This document shows, in pieces, positions 1 through 6,556 of a DNA stretch of 6,890 bases (position 1 is the first letter of the stretch; each line of letters begins with the position of its first letter). This DNA is from an uncultured Eubacteriales bacterium. Its GTDB lineage: Bacteria; Bacillota; Clostridia; Oscillospirales; CAG-382. Where the stretch lies: assembly GCA_934444485.1 (NCBI GenBank), contig CAKSCN010000135.1, positions 1-6,890 on the forward strand. The letters are read 5' to 3'. A model generated the notes under the pieces. That model saw nothing but the letters and a program-made list of their open reading frames with translations, did no database searches and was not told where the DNA came from. The position numbers were made by a program, and so were the translations under genes.

Positions 1-621
1 GCTTTGTGCCTCAATCAAGGCAGAATATGTAAACGCCGCATCCTCGCCGATTTTAATCGACTGCGGCACGGGATAAAGGCATTTTTCAAGAAGCGATTTT
101 TTAAACACCTTTGACCAACAGCACGGATTTATGCCGAAAGAATAATACGGCGGCTTAAAAATCATTGTGGGATAAACCTTATTTTCAAGCAATTTTTTAT
201 CCAAAAACTCTGTGCCGTAGGATTGCTTGCTTTTTTCCTGCCTATCGCCGTAATCGTAAAGAAACTCGCAATAAACAATATCGGGATGATATTGCTCTGT
301 TGAAGCATGTATTTTTTGATACATATCGGGCTCAATCCAATCGTCGCCGTCAACAAATGTGACATATTCGCCGTTTGCTACACGCAAACCTGCCTGACGG
401 GCGGACATCAAGCCGCCGTTTTGCTTGTGAACAACCTTGACGCGTGAATCGTTAATTGCGTATTCATCGCAAATTTTCGGGCAATTGTCGGGTGAACCGT
501 CATCGACGAGTATTATTTCAATCTCACGAAGCGTCTGCTTTTTCAGCGAATCGATACACCTCTCGAGATACTTCTCGGTTTTGTACACCGGGACTATGAT
601 ACTGACCTTAACTTCGTTCAC
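1..621 (-). CDS. Glycosyltransferase family 2 (GT-A fold), N-terminal 207 residues (3' end outside window)
   Basis: This is an inverting GT-A transferase predicted to add a sugar to the growing repeat unit. The frame is open from a GTG at 621 to base 1. It begins VNEVKVSIIVPVYKTEKYLE, the standard GT2 first strand and helix. Nucleotide-sugar and metal motifs follow: DDGS (40-43), QNGG (68-71) with SARQAGL, and DGDDW (91-95) holding the DxD. A GEDAAF block (192-197) gives the ED of the usual catalytic-base region. Typical members are about 300-350 residues, so roughly a third is missing. The start overlaps the GT4 stop by four bases (GTGA), and only a weak GGTGG precedes it, which points to translational coupling. 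Base composition is about 41% GC in the distal 360 bases against roughly 50-58% in most sampled lines upstream. Leucine codons switch from CTC/CTG/CTT to TTG/CTT after about codon 40. Confidence 0.92.
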   Translation of the reverse strand, partial: MNEVKVSIIVPVYKTEKYLERCIDSLKKQTLREIEIILVDDGSPDNCPKICDEYAINDSRVKVVHKQNGGLMSARQAGLRVANGEYVTFVDGDDWIEPDMYQKIHASTEQYHPDIVYCEFLYDYGDRQEKSKQSYGTEFLDKKLLENKVYPTMIFKPPYYSFGINPCCWSKVFKKSLLEKCLYPVPQSIKIGEDAAFTYSALIEAQS

Positions 622-1859
622 AATTTGCCACCGTTTCCTTTGATAAGCTCTTCGTATTTTCCGACAAGTATTTCGCAATATTCCTTTGCCGCAAGAATCT
701 CCCGGCTGCGCTTTACGCATCCCTCTTTCAGACGTGCGTAATACCTTTCGTCGGAGAGCGTTTTTTCAATCGCTTCGGCAAAGCTGTCGGGAGAGGCTTC
801 ATTTGCGAGAGTACCGGTCACGCCGTCTTCAACAAGCTCCGCCATACCGCCGCTGTTTACCGTAACGACGGGAGTTCCGAGCGAATGCGCTTCGAGTATC
901 GTCAGCGGACAGTTTTCAAGGCACACCGACGGCACTGCGGCAACGGCGGCGTTTTTCATAATTGCCGCAACCGTATCAGAACCGAGAAATCCTATGTTTT
1001 TTATGTTGTCCGCACCGTCAAGCACATTTCCGAAAGGACCGCTTCCTGCGAAAACAAAATCATACTGCGGCAGTTTCCTTGCGGTTTCGGCAAGCACGGT
1101 CACGCCCTTTTCGTAAGAGAAGCGTCCTGCGAAAAACACATACGGGCGGCGTATATTCCCGTTAACGGCGGATTTTGCGTCGCAGCTTTCGGTGCGCTTT
1201 GAGACAAAATTGCAGAGCTTAAAGGTTTTGCCGGCGAAAACACCGGACTCCTCATGAAGCTTTCTTTCGAGGAATTCACTCGGGCAGATATAGAGGTCTG
1301 GGAGTCCGTATGTGCCGAGAATGCGGTAAAGTGCCGACTCAAGCACGCCGATAAAGCTCTTCGCTCTCGAGCCGTGTATGCAGCCGTACTTCACGCAGGC
1401 GCTCTTTCCTTTGCCGACGCACCTTGTACAGGGTTTATTCTCGGTAAAATTGTAGAGCAGGTGGTTCGGGCAAATCATCTGGTAATCGTGGACGGTCTGC
1501 ACGAGAGGTATGCGGCGCTTTTTTACGGCGTATATTATCGACGGCGTAAGCTGAAAGTTGATGTTGTTCATGTGTACGACGTCCGGGCGGAATTTGTCAA
1601 GCACCTCGCTTATCTTGAGATACGCCTCACGTGAGTAAATAATCTTAAACGGGTAGAGAAATCTCTCGGCGGAGTCCGAGTGAAAGTCCATGTTACGTGT
1701 ATTGAGTCCGAGAGAGTTTCCGACGGTGTTCTTAGCGTCGTACATTCCGAAGTACTCGACTTTGTGACCGAGAGCTTCCAAAGCGTCGCCGAGAGTAAGC
1801 ATATAGCTTTCCGCACCGCCTCTCGGGTACAGAAATTTATTCACCATGAGTATTTTCAC
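618..1859 (-). CDS. Glycosyltransferase family 4 (GT-B fold), 413 aa
   Basis: This is a retaining GT-B sugar transferase predicted to add a sugar from a nucleotide donor to a lipid-linked repeat unit at the inner membrane face. The N-terminal domain opens with KILMVNKFLYPRGGAE, with the glycine pair at 14-15 typical of GT4. The C-terminal donor domain starts near YVFFAGRFSYEKG (240-252), includes GSGP (272-275), and has the E-x7-E motif at E315 and E323, followed by AHSLGTPVV. A HDYQMICP segment (124-131) is followed by C144, C147, C155 and C160, a cysteine set found in a subgroup of capsule and exopolysaccharide GT4 enzymes. Length is normal and nothing is broken. The start is GTG at 1859, overlapping the previous stop by four bases (GTGA); the ATG at codon 5 would cut into the first conserved strand. 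Its own stop overlaps the GT2 start. Sugar and linkage specificity cannot be read from the sequence. Confidence 0.92.
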   Translation of the reverse strand: MKILMVNKFLYPRGGAESYMLTLGDALEALGHKVEYFGMYDAKNTVGNSLGLNTRNMDFHSDSAERFLYPFKIIYSREAYLKISEVLDKFRPDVVHMNNINFQLTPSIIYAVKKRRIPLVQTVHDYQMICPNHLLYNFTENKPCTRCVGKGKSACVKYGCIHGSRAKSFIGVLESALYRILGTYGLPDLYICPSEFLERKLHEESGVFAGKTFKLCNFVSKRTESCDAKSAVNGNIRRPYVFFAGRFSYEKGVTVLAETARKLPQYDFVFAGSGPFGNVLDGADNIKNIGFLGSDTVAAIMKNAAVAAVPSVCLENCPLTILEAHSLGTPVVTVNSGGMAELVEDGVTGTLANEASPDSFAEAIEKTLSDERYYARLKEGCVKRSREILAAKEYCEILVGKYEELIKGNGGKL

Positions 1860-3172
1860 AGCATACGACCTCCCGTAACAGGTTTGTTTTCGTCGGATAT
1901 CCGTCCGAATATCTTCTCATCGGCTTTTGCGGCACGTTCGTCGAAGCCGTTTCCGCTCATGAGTACGGCAAGCGTCGCCGTGAGAAGAGGATAGTTCATG
2001 GTATTGTCCGTCATGGAGACTATGACAAGGTAAAGCGTCAGCGAAAGCACGGTTACGGTGCGGTCAATACCGTTTTTGCCGAAGTACCGAAGCCGAAAGG
2101 CCGTCATTGACAAAAGCCATGCTATATAGCCCCAGAAGCCGAGATCAATGTAATATTGCAGAAAGTCGTTATGCACGGAGGAAACTCCGACATTCATTCC
2201 GGAGCTGAGCCTATAGGTCAAAAAGCCTATGCCGTGACCGAGAAAGTCCGGCGAGAATTCGTAAAATCCGCTTACGGCACTGTAAATTTCGGCACGTCCC
2301 GTAGTATCGACGCCGCTTTTTTCGAGATATTCAAACGCTCCGAGCTTTATGACGGCGATATACGCAAAAAGAAGAGCGGCGGTAGTAAGAGTAAAAAACA
2401 CGGCAAGACCGACGGCGGTTTTTTCACTGTATTTTGCCGTAAACTTAACGAGAAAACCTATAACAAGCGCCGCCGCAACGGCGATTATGCCTATTCGCTT
2501 AAACGCACTTACAAAGCAGAAGAGCGTGAGTGCGAGAAGAACAAGGTAGGTTTTGTTTTTCTGCGGCTTCATGAGCATAAAGATTATGTATGCGCCGAGG
2601 CAAAATGCAAGCTCGTGTACTTCGGCACGCACTATTATTTCTCCCGTGTCGCCGGCGAAGGTGACGACGAGTCTTATAAGCTCCGAAAGGTAGCTTCCGA
2701 GTCCGAATTCGACCACTATTTTCGCTATCATGAGCAGGTTCGCCGCAAGCATTGCCGCAAGGTTATACCATATCCCCCGTTCGCCGAACATATACAGAAA
2801 CGCCGCTGCGGCAAGTGCGAAGGAGAGCATATTGTTGTAGGCAATCGAGCCGGACAGCCCCCTTGCGATGACCGAGGTATCGGCATGACCGGCAAACCAT
2901 ATGTAAAGAGACGCAGTGAGAGTCACAAACAGCGGCACACTGTACGCCAGAGCGTCTTTCAGCGCAACCGCAAGCCTTGCGACATTCGGTCGTAACAGGA
3001 AGCAAAGGATGGCGAATGCGGTGAGTGCGAGCGCAAACACGTGGCGGTAAGTCACGAAGACGCCGACATTGAGGATTTCGTTGATGAAAAAATACATCAT
3101 TACAGCAACAGCAAAAAACACCGCCTTTTTCGCCCTCGCAATTATTCTTTTCTCTCCCATATATCCGTTCAC
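1856..3172 (-). CDS. O-antigen ligase / polysaccharide polymerase-like membrane protein (Wzy_C type), 438 aa
   Basis: This is a very hydrophobic multispanning protein, with roughly ten to twelve predicted helices, of the O-antigen ligase/polymerase superfamily (WaaL/Wzy-like). In Bacillota such proteins polymerise or transfer lipid-linked sugar repeat units at the outer face of the membrane. Numbering from the GTG at 3172, supporting motifs are the short KRIG after a helix (225-228), the large outer loop carrying TGR (291-293), SPDFLGHGIG (307-316) and VHND (333-336), then helices with DLGFWGY (343-349). The H and R residues of this loop are those typical of the Wzy_C domain. The 438-residue length is usual. 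The last ~30 residues are soluble and charged. It starts 54 bases after the GGDEF fusion and overlaps the GT4 gene by four bases, so it fits an assembly operon. Polymerase and ligase cannot be separated from sequence alone. An in-frame ATG five codons in (codon 5) is a less likely start. Confidence 0.83.
   Translation of the reverse strand: MNGYMGEKRIIARAKKAVFFAVAVMMYFFINEILNVGVFVTYRHVFALALTAFAILCFLLRPNVARLAVALKDALAYSVPLFVTLTASLYIWFAGHADTSVIARGLSGSIAYNNMLSFALAAAAFLYMFGERGIWYNLAAMLAANLLMIAKIVVEFGLGSYLSELIRLVVTFAGDTGEIIVRAEVHELAFCLGAYIIFMLMKPQKNKTYLVLLALTLFCFVSAFKRIGIIAVAAALVIGFLVKFTAKYSEKTAVGLAVFFTLTTAALLFAYIAVIKLGAFEYLEKSGVDTTGRAEIYSAVSGFYEFSPDFLGHGIGFLTYRLSSGMNVGVSSVHNDFLQYYIDLGFWGYIAWLLSMTAFRLRYFGKNGIDRTVTVLSLTLYLVIVSMTDNTMNYPLLTATLAVLMSGNGFDERAAKADEKIFGRISDENKPVTGGRML
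1869..1873 (-). promoter_or_regulatory. Ribosome binding site of the GT4 gene, inside the ligase-like gene
   Basis: GGAGG on the minus strand lies nine bases before the GTG at 1859 and inside the last codons of the upstream gene. It supports the overlapping GTG start and translational coupling. Confidence 0.65.
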
Positions 3173-3180
3173 CGCATTCA

Positions 3181-3186
3181 CCTCCT
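3181..3186 (-). promoter_or_regulatory. Strong Shine-Dalgarno that fixes the start of the ligase-like gene
   Basis: AGGAGG (within AGAGAGGAGGTGA on the minus strand) closely matches the anti-Shine-Dalgarno complement. It lies eight bases before the GTG at 3172. The longer reading from the GTG at 3202 would put this site inside the coding region and has no such site upstream, so 3172 is preferred. Confidence 0.8.
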
Positions 3187-3226
3187 CTCTTCCCGACCTC
3201 ACGGCGTCCCGTTTCGGCTTGTTCTT

Positions 3227-5113
3227 TTATTTCGCCGTTTCCCCGTTATGCAAAGGCTGTACGGGCATGGACGAATACTGCTTCTTATTCTTTATCGTTT
3301 CGGAAAGAAGCTTTCTCGCAGTCATGCTGTCACCGAACTTTTCGGCAATTCCGACCTTATACTCGAGAGCGATATCCGTGCAGTCCTCACGCTCGTCAAG
3401 TCTTAATGCAAAAATACGCATTATATCGCCGACACTGCCGTAGTCGGTATCACGTGCAAGAACGATAAAGCTTCCGTTTCCGTTGTATATGTACTCCGCT
3501 CTCGTTTTTCCGAAGGCTTCCGTCAAAAGCCGGGTGAACAGCCTTATCACCTCGTCTCCGGCGCTTCGTCCGTACTCCGTATTTATCGACGTGAGGTTTG
3601 ATATATCGGTCATACAGTAAACGGTGCCGTCCTCGAGGTGCTTCTTGTCGGTATCCTTAAGATACTTATCGAAGCAGGCACGGTTTCCGAGACCGGTGAG
3701 ACTGTCGGTATAGAAAACATGGTTGATAATGTCGCCTATTCTTGCGAGAACCGCCGCACCTCCGCAGAACACCACCATGAGGAACACAAACGCAATGGCG
3801 GTATAGAGCTTCACATTGATGCTCGGTCTCACGGACGACGAAGCGAGAACAGAGATATAGCTTGCGCCGAGATACTCGTTGTATTCGTTGTTGGTCTCGA
3901 CCGTAAGATCATACAGCTTTGTAAGCTCGGCCACAAGAGCGTTAATCTCGGCGTCGATTTCATCACGTATTCTGCGGTAATCCGGGTCGTTAAGCTCCGT
4001 GCAGGTGAGAGGTGAGCTTTGGCACTCCCCGTTTTCGCAAAGTCCCGTACATTTGCTGAAGGTATCTATGACATAGCGGCAGTATGCGGAGTCGATGAGG
4101 GAATGCTCTCTCTTTTCGTTGTGGTCTCTCCAGCTATAGATAAGCTCGTCGTAGGTGACGGTCTGATCGCCGCCGTAGGACTCAAGAAGGCTTCTCTCAT
4201 GGACGTTGTCGAGAATGTACTCGTAGGTTATATCGGTATTTCCCGACTCACGCATTTTTTCGACGTAGGCATCGATAACCGCAACTATATCGTTTACGAT
4301 ACTTGCCTCCTTGGCGTCGGAGATGTCGTTGTTGTCGATTCTCGTGGTGTAATCCGACACAAGGACGGTTTTATTTTTCGTTATCTTGTGCTTGTATATT
4401 CTCGAAAACAGCGACGACACCCTGACGTCACGCAGGTAGTTGAACTCCTCGGCAAGGTCTGCGAAGGAAACGCCGTTTTCGGTTGAGCGGTAATAATTGT
4501 TCTGTGCCATTCTCTTATAGAGAGTATCGAGAGTTTCTTCTATATCGGCATCTATAAGCTCCATTATTTCAATGTAGTCGTAGGTGCCGTCTTCGAGTCC
4601 CTTGACAGTGTTGTTCGCCGGGGCTACGTTTACGTACTTTCGGCTGTATTCGGCAAAGTAGACGTCGAGAGTTTCGTCGAGAACGCTCCGTGCGAAGCCC
4701 TCCCCCTCTCTGTTCGTTGCGGTAAAGGAGACGACAAACGTACTCGGCTCGTACACATACTCTTCACCCTCGTCGAGCTTCGCCTGCTTTCTTGCGACCT
4801 TATCGCCGTCGGGTATCGGGGTTATGCTGACTCTCGAAATAAGGCTGTCAACCGAATAAATGCCGGCGAGCCCCATTCTCTCCACGACCTTCGACATAAC
4901 CGCCGAGGATTTTATCTCGTTGACGTCGAGGTTTTCTCCGGTGGGCGTCATTCCCTGTTCGGCACCCTCGTCGTTGTAGTGTATGACCTCCGAGGCGACG
5001 TAGGTGTTGGACGATTTAAGCCTCATATATATTCCGTAGGTTGCGAGAACGCAGAAAACCGCTATAAACGGCACGAGCTTTCGCAAATATTCGAGCATAC
5101 GAAAATTGTTCAT
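3227..5113 (-). CDS. Wzz-like extracytoplasmic domain fused to a degenerate GGDEF domain, 628 aa
   Basis: Seen: a membrane helix at about 13-30, an extracytoplasmic region of about 400 residues, a second helix at about 436-457, then a cytoplasmic domain. The outer domain opens in Wzz style (Y38-VASEVIHY; a DVNEIKSSAVMSKVV helix at 63-77; SRVSITPIP at 93-101) and has charged helices at about 380-412 before the second helix. The last domain begins with the classic GGDEF opening DSLTGLGNR (470-478) and keeps D503, N511 and GD (519-520). The signature loop is GNGSF (545-549) instead of GG(D/E)EF, so the acidic metal and catalytic residues are gone. The second Asp and FK of the usual DIDxFK are S505, L507 and T508. 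No RxxD inhibitory site sits at the expected place. Known: degenerate GGDEF proteins such as PelD or B. subtilis YdaK bind or depend on c-di-GMP and control exopolysaccharide machinery. Inferred: a chain-length/export protein with built-in nucleotide sensing or scaffolding, without cyclase activity. It lies 39 bases after its paralogue. Five cysteines cluster at 345-371. Confidence 0.8.
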   Translation of the reverse strand: MNNFRMLEYLRKLVPFIAVFCVLATYGIYMRLKSSNTYVASEVIHYNDEGAEQGMTPTGENLDVNEIKSSAVMSKVVERMGLAGIYSVDSLISRVSITPIPDGDKVARKQAKLDEGEEYVYEPSTFVVSFTATNREGEGFARSVLDETLDVYFAEYSRKYVNVAPANNTVKGLEDGTYDYIEIMELIDADIEETLDTLYKRMAQNNYYRSTENGVSFADLAEEFNYLRDVRVSSLFSRIYKHKITKNKTVLVSDYTTRIDNNDISDAKEASIVNDIVAVIDAYVEKMRESGNTDITYEYILDNVHERSLLESYGGDQTVTYDELIYSWRDHNEKREHSLIDSAYCRYVIDTFSKCTGLCENGECQSSPLTCTELNDPDYRRIRDEIDAEINALVAELTKLYDLTVETNNEYNEYLGASYISVLASSSVRPSINVKLYTAIAFVFLMVVFCGGAAVLARIGDIINHVFYTDSLTGLGNRACFDKYLKDTDKKHLEDGTVYCMTDISNLTSINTEYGRSAGDEVIRLFTRLLTEAFGKTRAEYIYNGNGSFIVLARDTDYGSVGDIMRIFALRLDEREDCTDIALEYKVGIAEKFGDSMTARKLLSETIKNKKQYSSMPVQPLHNGETAK

Positions 5114-5122
5114 TTCACAAAG

Positions 5123-5130
5123 CCCTTTCC
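5123..5130 (-). promoter_or_regulatory. Ribosome binding site of the Wzz-like/GGDEF fusion gene
   Basis: GGAAAGGG on the minus strand lies nine bases before the ATG at 5113. It supports this start over the in-frame ATG at codon 6, which would have no comparable site. Confidence 0.55.
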
Positions 5131-5152
5131 TTTCATGAACTTGTACGGCACG

Positions 5153-6511
5153 TCACTTCTTAGGTATCTTTGCCGATACAGCGAAGAGAAGAAGCGAAAG
5201 ATATGCGAAGATTCCGAACAAAGCCGTCATCTTTACGTCGCCGAGCACCGAATGTCCGTTTATGCTCACCGAAACGCACTGATTCATGACGTGGCTTGAG
5301 TACTCACGACCCGCTTTTTCCGCTTTCTCGGCAAACGCTTTTATGCTTTCGTCAATCGAGGCGATAAGGTCATCCGCCTGTCTGCGTGCCTCTTCGTTTT
5401 CGCCCGAGCTTTCTATTTTTCCGATAATGAGATTGTTGTCCATTACCGCCTTTTCGCTTTCGGCAACCTTATCGCTGAAATCGGTCGCCATTACGGAAAG
5501 CTCATCTATTCCGACCTTTGTGCGTCCCATGTAGTACTTTCCGCTTCCGTCCCAGGTCGGCACGAGAACGACTCTCGTCATTTCCTCGGAATACATCGCT
5601 ATTGCTTTGCTGCAAAGCGCAAACGACGCCGCTCTCTTCTGTCTTTCAAAGTCGATGTCGGTATTGCGGTACGTGAGTCTGTCGGTGTACTCGGTTTTGT
5701 CACGTACAATGCCGTGCTGAAGTACGAGCGAGCGGAGATTCTGCTCTATCTGCGTTTCACGGAAGCTGTATATCTCTCCGGCGATAGAGCCGAAGGTCAT
5801 ATTTTCGCTTGTGACAAAGCTTGAATTCTTCTCGCCGAGACCGTAGAGGTAATTCAAAAGCGAGGTGGTTTCCTTGTTTAAGTACGCAACAACGTCCATG
5901 TACTCCATGCCGTAAAGGTCGGTCTCATCGCCGAGGATGTTCATTTTGTAGCTGTCGGTATAGCGTGAGGTGTAGTACTCCTTGTAGGCGCTTGCGACAA
6001 GCTTTATGACGTTCTCGGCATTGAGGTTTCGTGTCTTGTCGGACGCAGTATATGCTATAACGTACTCCGTCGAGATATGGTAATCCGCCTCGCTTCCGAC
6101 GCCGCCTTGAACGTAAGGGTACACAAAGACGCACTTTTTGAGGTCGTTTACCGTCACGTTCTCGAAAGCGCCCTGCTTTATCGCCTTATCGAGAACCTCG
6201 TCGCACACCATTTCCGCCATATTGAAGCGTGTTCCGTTTGAATTGAGCGCACGGGACGCCTCGGAATAATTCAGCGACACGACGGCATAGACGGAGTTTT
6301 TCGCATTTATGTGGTACATCACGCCGTAGGCGCACGTAAGTAGCATCGAGAATACAAGCACCCACGCATTGATAATCTCGGCATTTTTGAATACTCCGAA
6401 AAGCTTTCTTTTTGAGATGTTTCTCGAACGCAGAAAAACTCTCGCCGCAGCTGCGAAAAGCACAAGCAGAGTGACGGCCGCCGGTATATGGCGCATAAGA
6501 GAAGTGTTCAT
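5153..6511 (-). CDS. Wzz-like (polysaccharide co-polymerase-type) membrane protein, 452 aa, paralogue of the downstream GGDEF fusion
   Basis: I do not recognise a named family member, but the architecture is that of a chain-length determinant / polysaccharide co-polymerase. Hydrophobic segments lie at about residues 8-28, 47-66 and 427-446. The loop between the first two is basic (about 24-43), hence probably cytoplasmic, leaving residues 67-426 outside the membrane. The start of that domain (Y75-AVVSLNY, then an amphipathic stretch to FVYPY at 129-133) resembles the Wzz N-terminal fold. The C-terminal half of the domain (about 340-410) is charged and helical, as in Wzz coiled coils. It is clearly related to the next gene: FxxxAxExxxxR (240-251), HxIxxxKT (266-273) and NxDI (283-286) recur there in order. 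Unlike that gene it has an extra N-terminal helix and no cytoplasmic C-terminal domain, ending in a short lysine tail. No tyrosine-kinase domain or Tyr-rich tail is present. The ATG at 6511 has a weak purine-rich AGAGAG seven to nine bases upstream; an ATG at codon 6 is an alternative. Confidence 0.72.
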   Translation of the reverse strand: MNTSLMRHIPAAVTLLVLFAAAARVFLRSRNISKRKLFGVFKNAEIINAWVLVFSMLLTCAYGVMYHINAKNSVYAVVSLNYSEASRALNSNGTRFNMAEMVCDEVLDKAIKQGAFENVTVNDLKKCVFVYPYVQGGVGSEADYHISTEYVIAYTASDKTRNLNAENVIKLVASAYKEYYTSRYTDSYKMNILGDETDLYGMEYMDVVAYLNKETTSLLNYLYGLGEKNSSFVTSENMTFGSIAGEIYSFRETQIEQNLRSLVLQHGIVRDKTEYTDRLTYRNTDIDFERQKRAASFALCSKAIAMYSEEMTRVVLVPTWDGSGKYYMGRTKVGIDELSVMATDFSDKVAESEKAVMDNNLIIGKIESSGENEEARRQADDLIASIDESIKAFAEKAEKAGREYSSHVMNQCVSVSINGHSVLGDVKMTALFGIFAYLSLLLFAVSAKIPKK

Positions 6512-6539
6512 ATGTTTTCTCTCTTTCTCACAAGATAAA

Positions 6540-6552
6540 GCGCAAAATGCGC
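6540..6552 (-). other. Small inverted repeat between metallophosphoesterase and first Wzz-like gene
   Basis: On the minus strand GCGCA-TTT-TGCGC forms a perfect 5-bp stem with a 3-base loop, starting four bases after the metallophosphoesterase stop codon. It is followed by TTTATCTT, which is only loosely T-rich. The stem is too short and the tail too broken for a convincing intrinsic terminator. It might be a weak attenuator or chance. Confidence 0.2.
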
Positions 6553-6556
6553 ACGG

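Noticed and set aside
162..365. 67-residue minus-strand frame with hydrophobic sequence
   Set aside because: It overlaps the GT2 gene in another frame, and the GT2 motifs DDGS, DGDDW and GED make that frame the real one.
1254..1634. 126-codon open frame on the plus strand
   Set aside because: It is antisense to the well-conserved GT4 gene and its translation shows no family features.
2156..2995. 279-codon open frame on the plus strand
   Set aside because: It lies wholly antisense to the ligase-like gene, has a highly basic, low-complexity-like translation with no hydrophobic core or recognisable motif, and no ribosome site. It is a shadow of the GC-biased codons on the other strand.
3227..3730. 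Active diguanylate cyclase
   Set aside because: The signature GNGSF lacks the D/E-E pair and the second metal Asp is Ser, so cyclase activity is unlikely despite the clear GGDEF fold.
4019..4486. 155-codon open frame on the plus strand with some hydrophobic stretches
   Set aside because: It is antisense to the outer domain of the GGDEF fusion, which is strongly supported by paralogy. No motif was recognised.
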